Assembly: GCA_903928835.1 (NCBI GenBank)
Contig: CAIYSK010000378.1
Location: 1-14,017, forward strand
Origin: an uncultured cyanobacterium
GTDB taxonomy: Bacteria > Cyanobacteriota > Cyanobacteriia > PCC-6307 > Cyanobiaceae
DNA: 14,017 nucleotides
Reading direction: 5' to 3'
Shown piece by piece: positions 1 to 6,067 of this stretch (its first letter is position 1; every line of letters starts with the position of its first letter). A program made the translations under genes and the position numbers. The notes under the pieces were generated by a model, which did not search any database, had not been told where the DNA came from, and worked only from the letters and a program-made list of their open reading frames with translations.

Positions 1-10
1 GCTTCTTTCG

Positions 11-30
11 CTTCACTTTTGCTGGTGAAG
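11..30. repeat. Short inverted repeat at the left edge
   Basis: CTTCAC at 11-16 and its exact complement GTGAAG at 25-30 enclose an 8-nt spacer. It could form a small hairpin at the end of whatever lies left of the window, but no T-run follows and a 6-bp stem is weak. The rest of 1-220 holds no gene I can support; it is AT-richer than most of the window and leads into the unrecognised gene at 221. Confidence 0.25.
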
Positions 31-220
31 AGTAGCTAAATGATAGACAACAGAACAGGGATTTTTTGGTTACATCACTTTCCTCGCCTCGTTAGGGATA
101 GTATCTGGTTGCTGGCTGGATCACTCGGCCTCTCAAGGGCTAATCCCCGAGCTGCGTGTTCTGGATCACACGTGCCATCGAGATACTTCCCTAAACTGTT
201 AGCCCATCAAAAGCTGCCAG

Positions 221-895
221 ATGCTTGTTCGTACCCCTTTGGTGGAACTCAGCTTGATAGAGGGGATTGCCTATCGACAAAAGTTACGGGGCGGTCAGAC
301 AGGAGTCGTTATTCTTCGTAACGACTATCTCCAGCCTGGGCTCGCTCTCGTTAATCACCGAACTGGCGAGCCAGATTTAGCTACTCATCTGCCCCAGGAG
401 TTGTTCTCCAAAGAGGCTTTCGTTGAGGCGTTAGAGCTCACTTCTGGCCTTCCCTACAGTCGCAGGGGACCCGTGCGCTCCCAATCGATTCTGCCCCTCT
501 CCCCCGATACTCCTGATCACCCAGAAACTACTGAGGAGCTTGCATCCAGCGCCCCTGAGGCACTTACTGTGGTCAGTAGCCACGACTATGCGGCAATCGT
601 GAAGGCCTACACCAACCGCAAGGGAGAGCTTTCGTATGAACTACTCAATAAGGCTCTCATTAAGGCAGCCCATGCCAATCCCTTTGTTGCCACGATGGTC
701 CATCAAGGGGCATCATTGGAAGAAATCAGTAACCATGTGGTTAGGGCTAATTTTGAGTCAGTGAGTGGCAATAGTCATTTAAGTGAAGCTGAAGTTAATA
801 GCATCATTTCCCTGCTTGATGAGGTGAGTCCTAGATCAGTCATCAGGGAGTTTAATGACGAAATTCGTAAGATGATAAGTCATCGTTCCCCTTAA
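221..895 (+). CDS. Unrecognised 224-residue protein in an AT-richer stretch
   Basis: I do not recognise a family. The protein appears to have two parts. Residues 1-86 are a compact, mixed strand/helix segment with a GLPYSRRGPVR run at 76-86. A Pro/Ser/Thr-rich linker follows at about 87-118. Residues 119-222 look mainly helical, beginning YAAIVKAYTNRKGELSYELLNK at its core and ending with an amphipathic acidic/basic helix. There is no signal peptide, membrane segment or cysteine pattern. The start is the first ATG after an in-frame TAG at 200-202, with no good Shine-Dalgarno sequence. GC is about 45% at 601-840 by hand count, well below the rest of the window. It converges on hslO with 93 bp between. 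The length of the open frame and protein-like composition support a real gene; the function is unknown, and its composition would suit an acquired gene. Confidence 0.65.
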   Translation: MLVRTPLVELSLIEGIAYRQKLRGGQTGVVILRNDYLQPGLALVNHRTGEPDLATHLPQELFSKEAFVEALELTSGLPYSRRGPVRSQSILPLSPDTPDHPETTEELASSAPEALTVVSSHDYAAIVKAYTNRKGELSYELLNKALIKAAHANPFVATMVHQGASLEEISNHVVRANFESVSGNSHLSEAEVNSIISLLDEVSPRSVIREFNDEIRKMISHRSP

Positions 896-988
896 TCACT
901 TTCACCTGCTAGCTCTAGTGGCTGGATGTCTTGAGGGAATATTTGCTGATTTGATGTTCAGTGCTTTTGCCAGAACTGCCAGATCACC

Positions 989-1939
989 TCACTCGATTGA
1001 TCTGTCCCTGGCGAGCTCGACAATCAACGCTTCCAACTCGGGCGCTTCCACCACATAATGCTCGTTGCAGAAGTGGCAGGTGAGTTCGGCCCGGCCCTCT
1101 TCTTGCAGCACGGCGGTGAGCTCATCGCGGCCCAGTAGTTGCAGGGCCCCAACACTGCGCTCCCGGCTGCAGGAGCACTGGAACCTCACCCCCTGGCGGT
1201 TCGCCAGCTGTTCCAGGGGCTGGGGATCGAGGTCCGGGAAGATGTCTTCCAGGAGGCCCTGCAGGTTGGTGGCGTGGTCGGCCAGCCGTTGGCTGAAGCC
1301 CCTCACCTCCTGGCAGCGCTCCTCCAACAGGGCCACCAGGGCGGGTTCGCGGGCGGCCTTGGGGAGCACCTGAACCAACACCCCACCGCTGCAGAGCACC
1401 CCCTGGCTATCGATTTGTTCCCCAACAAACACCGCCGATGGGGTTTGCTCGGAATGGACCAGGTAGGAGGCGAGGTCGTCGCCAATGCCACCGCTCACCA
1501 GTTCCACCGTGGAGCTGAATGGCTCACCCACGCCCAGGTCGCGGACGACGTGGAGGTAGCCCGTGCCGGTGGCAGTTTTGAAGTCGAAGTGGCTGCCGCC
1601 ATCGATGGGTTGAACCAGATCCAGCTCGAGCTGGGGGTTGCCCACGTAGCCCCTCACCGTGCCATTGCGCCCCGCATCGACCATTAATCCCTTCAGGGGG
1701 CCATCGGATTGGATGCGCAGGTTGACCCGCCCGTGGGCCACCTTCATGGAGCTGGCGAGCAGCAGTCCCGCCGTCATGCTCCGGCCCAATAAAGCCGTGG
1801 TGAGAAACGACAGCCCATGCCTCTGGCGGGCTACCCGACTGGCTTCGGTGGTGGTCACGGCCACCATGCGGATGCCTCCATCGGCGGCCGTAGCCCGCAG
1901 CAACTGGTCGGCCAAAGGATGATTCCCTGATCCAGGCAT
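989..1939 (-). CDS. hslO: Hsp33 redox-regulated chaperone (HslO)
   Basis: This 316-residue protein is a cytoplasmic holdase chaperone that is switched on by oxidation and protects unfolding proteins during oxidative and heat stress. The N-terminal domain starts at [14 protein letters not shown] (about 11-24), the usual beginning of the family. The C-terminal redox switch is intact: C255-x-C257 and C288-x2-C291, the CxC-(x30)-CxxC zinc-binding arrangement of Hsp33. The length matches the family, allowing for a roughly 10-residue N-terminal lead. The gene starts 15 bp after the end of the upstream ATPase gene on the same strand, so the two are probably cotranscribed. The ATG at 1937-1939 was chosen because it precedes the conserved N-terminus closely. 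The identification is secure from the cysteine motif and full-length resemblance. Confidence 0.95.
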   Translation of the reverse strand: MPGSGNHPLADQLLRATAADGGIRMVAVTTTEASRVARQRHGLSFLTTALLGRSMTAGLLLASSMKVAHGRVNLRIQSDGPLKGLMVDAGRNGTVRGYVGNPQLELDLVQPIDGGSHFDFKTATGTGYLHVVRDLGVGEPFSSTVELVSGGIGDDLASYLVHSEQTPSAVFVGEQIDSQGVLCSGGVLVQVLPKAAREPALVALLEERCQEVRGFSQRLADHATNLQGLLEDIFPDLDPQPLEQLANRQGVRFQCSCSRERSVGALQLLGRDELTAVLQEEGRAELTCHFCNEHYVVEAPELEALIVELARDRSIE

Positions 1940-1954
1940 CGTACGGATCGCTGT

Positions 1955-2596
1955 TCAGACCCCTGGCGGCTCCAGGGGGGCGAGCATGCCGTCGTGCATG
2001 CGCCAGCCCTGGTCGATCACCCCAGCGAATAGCTCCGGTTCGTGGGTGACCACCAACAACATGCGGTCCTTTGAGAGCACAGCGAGGAGATCGAGGATCT
2101 CGCGGCGCACGCTCCAGTCGAGGCCGGCGGTGGGTTCATCCAAGAGCAGCACCTTGGGATTGCGCAGTAATTGCACCGCCAGGGCCAGCCGCCGTTGTTG
2201 GCCGCCACTGAGCTGTTCCGGTGCCTGCTGGAGGGAGAGGCCCCCCAGGCCCACCAGGGTGAGCACGGCTTCGGCGTTGTCGGCGCTGAGGCGCCGCTGG
2301 CCCAATTTCAATTCCTGGCCCACGCTGAGCCCTAGGAAATGGCGCTCGGGGAACTGAAAGACCAGGCCGCACAGCCAGCGCCGTTGGCGGCCGTTGAGCC
2401 CTTGGCCATCCCAACTGATCGAGCCGGTTTTCGGCTCCGCCAGACCGCTGATCACTTCGAGCAAGGTGGTTTTGCCGCAGCCACTTGGACCTGCCACCAG
2501 GGCAGGAGTTCCAATGCCCAGTTGCAGATTGATCTGGCGCAGCACCGGTGAAGCGGCGGTGGCGCTTTGGTACGAGAGGTCGCGCAGCTCAAGCAT
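1955..2596 (-). CDS. Energy-coupling-factor-like ABC transporter ATPase
   Basis: This is a stand-alone ABC ATP-binding protein of 213 residues. Visible motifs are Walker A GPSGCGKT at 36-43, the Q-loop Q81 in a VFQFPERHF run (79-87), signature LSGGQ at 129-133, Walker B VLLLDEP at 149-155 and the switch histidine H185. The FQFPER motif recalls EcfA/CbiO ATPases and the plastid ABCI11 (NAP14) type, whose substrates are thought to be metals or vitamins. The open frame extends upstream to 2731, but the ATG at 2594-2596 (MLELRDLSY) gives the normal ABC N-terminus and the extra 45 residues look like non-coding translation, so I chose it. No permease gene is adjacent; the partner must lie elsewhere. 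It lies just upstream of hslO (15-bp gap) and diverges from the DUF3531 gene. The family is sure; the substrate is unknown. Confidence 0.88.
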   Translation of the reverse strand: MLELRDLSYQSATAASPVLRQINLQLGIGTPALVAGPSGCGKTTLLEVISGLAEPKTGSISWDGQGLNGRQRRWLCGLVFQFPERHFLGLSVGQELKLGQRRLSADNAEAVLTLVGLGGLSLQQAPEQLSGGQQRRLALAVQLLRNPKVLLLDEPTAGLDWSVRREILDLLAVLSKDRMLLVVTHEPELFAGVIDQGWRMHDGMLAPLEPPGV

Positions 2597-2607
2597 TCGC
2601 CAAGCAT

Positions 2608-2635
2608 GCCTGGTGTGTTGGGGGCCTGGCGTGTT
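2608..2635. repeat. Imperfect 12-bp direct repeat in a divergent promoter region
   Basis: GCCTGGTGTGTT (2608-2619) recurs as GCCTGGCGTGTT (2624-2635), one mismatch, 16 bp apart, inside the 73-bp gap between the divergent ATPase and DUF3531 genes. Its position would suit a regulator-binding site, but no known operator is recognised. Confidence 0.35.
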
Positions 2636-2642
2636 TGATAGG

Positions 2643-2665
2643 GGGACCGTTGTTGTAGTGGTCCC
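2643..2665 (+). promoter_or_regulatory. Possible 5' leader hairpin just before the DUF3531 start
   Basis: GGGACC (2643-2648) and GGTCCC (2660-2665) are exact complements around an 11-nt loop and end 4 bases before the ATG at 2670. In RNA this 6-bp GC-rich stem would occupy the place of a ribosome binding site, and no Shine-Dalgarno sequence is seen there. It could hamper ribosome loading or mark an operator; the role is inferred only from position. Confidence 0.35.
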
Positions 2666-2669
2666 AGCC

Positions 2670-3113
2670 ATGGAGGTGCGCTTCCGCGAATTCGACCCGT
2701 TCAATTGCTGGATCTGGCTGCGCTTTGCCAACCCCCCCGGCGGCGGTGAACGGGGCTACGTGGAAACGGCCTTGGATAGCTGGTTTTTCTTGGGAAAATG
2801 CGGCGCCTTCAACGCTGAGGCGTTGCAGGTGCATGAAGAGGGCGCCGATCTCAGCTGGATGGCCTACGACAGCGAAGACGCCCAGGCGGCTATGCCCGCC
2901 CTGATGCACAACATGGGTCCGATGGAATACCAGGAGAACTGGGCCCGCTGCTGGCTCGACCTGGGCACCAGTGATGGCTTCGCCCTCGATGTCTTGATCA
3001 ATGCCCTGCGCCAGCTCAACCATGATGTGGTGGAGATTGAGGAGCTCTTGATCGGGGGCCTCAACGATGACTGGCCGATTGAGGAGCAACCCGAGTCGGT
3101 CTTCGACGACTAG
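2670..3113 (+). CDS. DUF3531 family protein of cyanobacteria and plastids
   Basis: The protein has 147 residues and begins MEVRFREFDPFNCWIWLRF, the characteristic start of the DUF3531 family found in cyanobacteria and plants. It is acidic, without signal peptide or membrane segment, and contains a dense aromatic N-terminal half (the WIW at 14-16, and a WFFLGKCGAFNAE stretch around 38-50). It ends in a very acidic tail (DDWPIEEQPESVFDD). The biochemical function is unknown. The open frame continues upstream to 2394 over the divergent ATPase, but family similarity begins at the ATG at 2670. It diverges from the ATPase and is followed after 27 bp by rsmE on the same strand, so those two may be cotranscribed. 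The family assignment is from memory of the motif, not a search. Confidence 0.8.
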   Translation: MEVRFREFDPFNCWIWLRFANPPGGGERGYVETALDSWFFLGKCGAFNAEALQVHEEGADLSWMAYDSEDAQAAMPALMHNMGPMEYQENWARCWLDLGTSDGFALDVLINALRQLNHDVVEIEELLIGGLNDDWPIEEQPESVFDD

Positions 3114-3140
3114 CGCCATCGGCCCTATCCCCCGTTGTCA

Positions 3141-3917
3141 GTGGTCCGCGAACTGCGTCGCCTGTTGATTTCCCCCCAGCGCCTGGCGGGCGCGGACCTT
3201 GAGCTCGCGCTCGAGGCCGAGGAATTGCATTACCTACGCCGGGTGCTGCGGCTGCGCGAGGGCGATCATTTTGCCCTCGCTGATGGGGTGGGCCATCTCT
3301 GGACCGCGGCTCTTGTGGGCGGCAGCGGTGCGGTTTTGGATCAACCGGTGGAGGCGCCCCTCCAGGCCGAAGCCAGGCCCTTACTACCGCTGCAACTGGC
3401 GGTGGCCTTGCCCAAGCGCGATGGGGAGCTGATCCTGCGCATGGCCTGCGAATTGGGCATTGATCGCCTCACACCCCTCAAGGCCGACCGCAGTGTTCCC
3501 GCCGCTTTCAACAGTGGGCGTTGCAGCCTGATCCTGCGGGAGGCAGTGGAGCAGTGTGAGCGGTTGTGGTCTCCCGAACTGGGGGCCTTGCAGCCAGCTG
3601 AAGCTTGCCTGGGCCAACCGCCCTTGGGTCTGGGCCTGCTAGCCACTACCCGCCACGAAGGGCTTCCCTTGCTGGCCACGGTGCTTGAGCAGACAAGTCT
3701 TCCCCCCATGCTTGATTGGCCTCCCCTCTGCGCTTCTGCGCTTGCCCAGGGTGTGGTGATGGCGATCGGTCCGGAAGGGGGCTGGAGCCCCGCCGAAGAA
3801 GAACTGGCCATCTCAAAGGGCTGGATCCCGGTGAGCCTGGGAGCCACGATTCTGCGCAGTTCCACGGCGGCGGTGGCAGCTGCGGCCCTGCTTAGCCATT
3901 GGAGGGCAGGCCTGTAG
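3141..3917 (+). CDS. rsmE: 16S rRNA m3U1498 methyltransferase RsmE
   Basis: RsmE methylates N3 of U1498 in 16S rRNA in the assembled 30S subunit, using S-adenosylmethionine. The N-terminal PUA-like RNA-binding domain is marked by ELHYLRRVLRLREGD (28-42). The C-terminal SPOUT/trefoil-knot domain carries the SAM-binding signatures IGPEGGWSPAEEE (209-221) and LGATILRSSTAA (233-244). The second has the cyanobacterial RSSTA form where many bacteria have RTETA. Length (258) is a little over the family average. The start is uncertain: GTG at 3141 gives MVRELRRLL, close to the family start, and TTG at 3135 lies two codons earlier; neither has a clear ribosome binding site. It follows the DUF3531 gene by 27 bp and converges on the small hypothetical gene at 3952. 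Confidence 0.93.
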   Translation: MVRELRRLLISPQRLAGADLELALEAEELHYLRRVLRLREGDHFALADGVGHLWTAALVGGSGAVLDQPVEAPLQAEARPLLPLQLAVALPKRDGELILRMACELGIDRLTPLKADRSVPAAFNSGRCSLILREAVEQCERLWSPELGALQPAEACLGQPPLGLGLLATTRHEGLPLLATVLEQTSLPPMLDWPPLCASALAQGVVMAIGPEGGWSPAEEELAISKGWIPVSLGATILRSSTAAVAAAALLSHWRAGL

Positions 3918-3951
3918 GGGCCCCTCATAGCCAAGGGCTCAGCTCGGAAAA

Positions 3952-4350
3952 TCAGCTCTTGAACATGCCCTTGGCCATGGTCTTAAAGCCTCCGAGGTTC
4001 GCGCCTGCGCGGCGGCGGGCCGTGGGGACGGCATTGGCGGGATTGAGGCAGTCGGGGGCAAAGGTGGCGTTGCTGGGTGCTGGCATGGCGTCTTGGGCAG
4101 CTCGCAGCTCGGCGGCAATGGCTTCGGCCGTGGTGAGGGTGCTGGCAGCTGGCTGGCCTTCTTGGGTTGCCCCGGCTGCTTGCAGCGCTTGAGGTTGTGC
4201 GGAATCGCCAGGCTTGGGCGCCCCGGTTTTGGCCGCAGCCGCGTTAACTGCCGCTGCCTTGACCGGCGCAGATTTGATCGCAATCGAAGCAGGCACAGCT
4301 CCTTCGCTGCCGAAATCGTGGCGGAAAACTTCCTTGCGGTTAAACACCAT
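3952..4350 (-). CDS. Small Ala/Pro-rich disordered protein with basic C-terminal motif
   Basis: The predicted protein has 132 residues. After a short polar N-terminus (MVFNRKEVFRHDFG), residues 18-92 are a low-complexity Ala/Pro/Gln/Lys-rich region that is probably disordered, with one likely helix (TTAEAIAAELRAAQDAM, 73-89). The tail is different: FAPDCLNPANAVPTARRR (97-114), then GANLGGFKTMAKGMFKS. That compositional shift suggests a conserved binding motif at the C-terminus. I recognise no family. The ATG at 4348-4350 is the start; the DUF92 gene diverges from it 92 bp away. It converges on rsmE (34 bp between stops). The tail and the uninterrupted frame make it likely to be a real gene, but GC-rich DNA gives open frames easily, and an opposite-strand frame (4093-4413) overlaps it. 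Confidence 0.6.
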   Translation of the reverse strand: MVFNRKEVFRHDFGSEGAVPASIAIKSAPVKAAAVNAAAAKTGAPKPGDSAQPQALQAAGATQEGQPAASTLTTAEAIAAELRAAQDAMPAPSNATFAPDCLNPANAVPTARRRAGANLGGFKTMAKGMFKS

Positions 4351-4442
4351 GACGGCAGAAACGTCTTGAGTCGATTATCGATGGCGATCTGCCACTTCGG
4401 TTGCCTGGCTTAGATCTGTGCAACACAAGCGAGGTCCCTGCG

Positions 4443-5201
4443 TTGATTGCCGTCCTGCTGAGCTGGTTCTCTGCCCTGTTGATCAATGGGCTGTTGATCG
4501 CCCTGGCCCAGCGACTGCCCTTGCTCACCAAGGCCGGTTGGGTGCATGCCGGCATCCTGGGCACCCTCCTTTGGGGCAGCTTGGGGCCCAGGGGCTGGTT
4601 GGCCGTTGTGGCCTATTTGGCCCTGGGTTCGATGGTCACCAAGCTGGGCTTTCGCAGCAAACAGGCCCGGGGTCTGGCGGAGGCGAGGGGTGGCAAGCGG
4701 GGCCCCGAAAATGTTTGGGGTTCGGCGGCCACCGGTGCCGGGTTGGCCCTGGCGAGCCAGCTCCTCCCCCCCCAGGCCACCCCCGCTCTGCTGGTGGGTT
4801 TTGCCGCCAGTTTTGCCGCCAAGTTGGCGGACACCTTCGGCAGTGAAATTGGCAAGCGTTGGGGCCGCCACACCCTGTTGATCACCACCTTCCGAGCGGT
4901 CCCCCCCGGCACGGAGGGGGCCATCAGCCTGGAGGGCACCGCTGCAAGCTTGGTGGGCAGTGCCCTGATGGCCTCGCTGATGGGCCTTCTCGGCCTACTG
5001 CCAACCTCGATCAGCTGGGTCCTGGTGACCCTGGTGGGCTTGCTGGCCACCCTGATTGAAAGCGTGATTGGGGCCACATGCCAAAGCCGCTTTGGCTGGC
5101 TCACCAATGAGCTGGTAAACGGCCTGCAAACCCTGATTGCGGCCCTGATCGCCATGGCCGGCTTCCTACTCCTCGGCCTCCCGTCGCAGGTTATGGCGTA
5201 G
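4443..5201 (+). CDS. DUF92/TIGR00297 membrane protein, VTE6-like phytyl-phosphate kinase
   Basis: This is an integral membrane protein of about 252 residues with roughly six or seven hydrophobic segments. Family signatures are RGPENVWGSA (86-95), LADTFGSEIGKRWG (128-141), PPGTEGAIS (154-162) and TNELVNGLQT (221-230). DUF92 includes Arabidopsis VTE6, a phytyl-phosphate kinase that makes phytyl diphosphate from chlorophyll-derived phytol for tocopherol synthesis, so a prenyl- or phytyl-phosphate kinase role is the best guess. TTG at 4443 has GAGG (4431-4434) 8 nt upstream; a TTG at 4401 would add 14 residues that do not resemble the family. It diverges from the small hypothetical gene. Its last 36 bp overlap the end of the sigma factor gene on the other strand. 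The family is solid; the substrate is inferred. Confidence 0.87.
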   Translation: MIAVLLSWFSALLINGLLIALAQRLPLLTKAGWVHAGILGTLLWGSLGPRGWLAVVAYLALGSMVTKLGFRSKQARGLAEARGGKRGPENVWGSAATGAGLALASQLLPPQATPALLVGFAASFAAKLADTFGSEIGKRWGRHTLLITTFRAVPPGTEGAISLEGTAASLVGSALMASLMGLLGLLPTSISWVLVTLVGLLATLIESVIGATCQSRFGWLTNELVNGLQTLIAALIAMAGFLLLGLPSQVMA

Positions 5202-5978
5202 CTGGTCGAGGGCGGCTTCAACGCGGGTTTGGGCTTGCTTGGGGTCCATGCGCAACTGCAAACCAAGCTCTTTCCAACTGCGCTGATGGATCCAGTGGCC
5301 CTTGAGTAGGGCGCGATCCAGGTCCGGTAGGGCCTTCAACTGCTTCTCCAGCCAGCTTCGCTCTGCCTGGCTGGGGCCATCGCTGGTTTCCGGGGCGGCA
5401 ATCTGATCCATGAGGCATGGGCCCTCCCCGCTGGTTTGATGGCACCCAGGTACGGGGGCATCGAGGCTGAGCAGGTGCAGGGCCCGCTGCACGGCCTTGG
5501 CCTCTTCCAACTGCTCAATCCGGCAGTTCAAGGCCCCGGCAAGCGCGGCGGTATCGAGGGGTGCTGCGCCCTGTCGCTGGCGTTGTTCGATCAGCCGTCG
5601 AGCCCGCTGGTGCAGTTCGCGCAGGCGCCTGGGGGTTTTGAGCGGTTGGTGGTTGTCCCGCTGGTCGTGCAAGATCGCCCCGCGGATGTAGGGCACGGCA
5701 AAGCTGCTCAAGTTGCAATCCCGTTTGAGGTCGAAGGCCTCCACGGCCCGAATTAGCCCCAGGCTTCCAGCCGAAACCAGCTCGTCAAAGGGTTGGCCCG
5801 TCTGCTTGCTGAGGCGGTTGGCCACCTGGCGCACCAGGGCCAGATTTTCCCTGACCAGGGCATTGCGCCAGTGGAGGCTCAGCTCAGCCTGTTTGGATTG
5901 GTTGGCCTGGGCTAAGGCCTGGAACCATTGCTTGTTTCGCGCCCGAAGTTGGGACTTGATGGGGGTGGATTGGGCCAT
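5166..5978 (-). CDS. Alternative RNA polymerase sigma factor, group 3 (SigF-like)
   Basis: A 270-residue sigma-70 family protein that would direct RNA polymerase to a special promoter class. Region 2 spans about 37-107: NALVRENLALVRQVANRL, then FDELVSAGSLGLIRAVEAFD (64-83) and SSFAVPYIRGAILHDQRD (91-108). The AVPYIRG sequence is typical of the cyanobacterial SigF/group 3 type. Region 3 begins at TPRRLRELHQRARRL (115-129). Region 4 (about 206-264) is present but divergent: DLDRALLKGHWIHQRSWKELGLQLRMD holds the helix-turn-helix place in which most sigma factors have a RExxVLxLRxG and SxxEIA pattern. There is no region 1.1, so it is not the housekeeping factor. It follows the SGNH hydrolase gene on the same strand after 89 bp and overlaps the DUF92 end. 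Sigma family is secure; the subgroup is likely. Confidence 0.88.
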   Translation of the reverse strand: MAQSTPIKSQLRARNKQWFQALAQANQSKQAELSLHWRNALVRENLALVRQVANRLSKQTGQPFDELVSAGSLGLIRAVEAFDLKRDCNLSSFAVPYIRGAILHDQRDNHQPLKTPRRLRELHQRARRLIEQRQRQGAAPLDTAALAGALNCRIEQLEEAKAVQRALHLLSLDAPVPGCHQTSGEGPCLMDQIAAPETSDGPSQAERSWLEKQLKALPDLDRALLKGHWIHQRSWKELGLQLRMDPKQAQTRVEAALDQLRHNLRREAEE

Positions 5979-6032
5979 GGAGCCTGGACGATGGAGACGC
6001 AGGTAGGGGGCATCTACGCTCTTCGCTCGCTT

Positions 6033-6066
6033 GGGCCATGGCCTCCCCTAAGGGGTGGAATGGCCC
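6033..6066 (-). terminator. Possible hairpin terminator between SGNH hydrolase and sigma genes
   Basis: GGGCCAT (6033-6039) and ATGGCCC (6060-6066) are exact complements, and inner CC/GG and CCC/GGG pairs extend the stem with small mismatches. It lies directly after the hydrolase stop codon (6068-6070) read on the minus strand. No T-run follows, which is not unusual in cyanobacteria, but makes termination uncertain; it may instead be a processing or attenuation element before the sigma gene. Confidence 0.4.
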
Positions 6067-6067
6067 C

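Noticed and set aside
40..321. Open frame of 93 residues overlapping the start of the 221-895 gene
   Set aside because: Its sequence is Ser/Arg/Leu-rich without recognisable structure, and it overlaps the better 224-residue frame by about 100 bp.
1139..1687. 182-residue plus-strand frame inside hslO
   Set aside because: It lies fully opposite a certain gene and is explained by GC-rich codon composition.
2597..2731. 45-residue N-terminal extension of the Ecf-like ATPase
   Set aside because: It overlaps the DUF3531 coding start and has no resemblance to ABC proteins; the ATG at 2596 gives the normal N-terminus.
3916..3938. AGGGGCCCCT palindrome and AGCC-AAG-GGCT mini-stem after rsmE, as a terminator
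   Set aside because: The palindrome has no loop, the second stem is only 4 bp, and no T-run follows on either strand.
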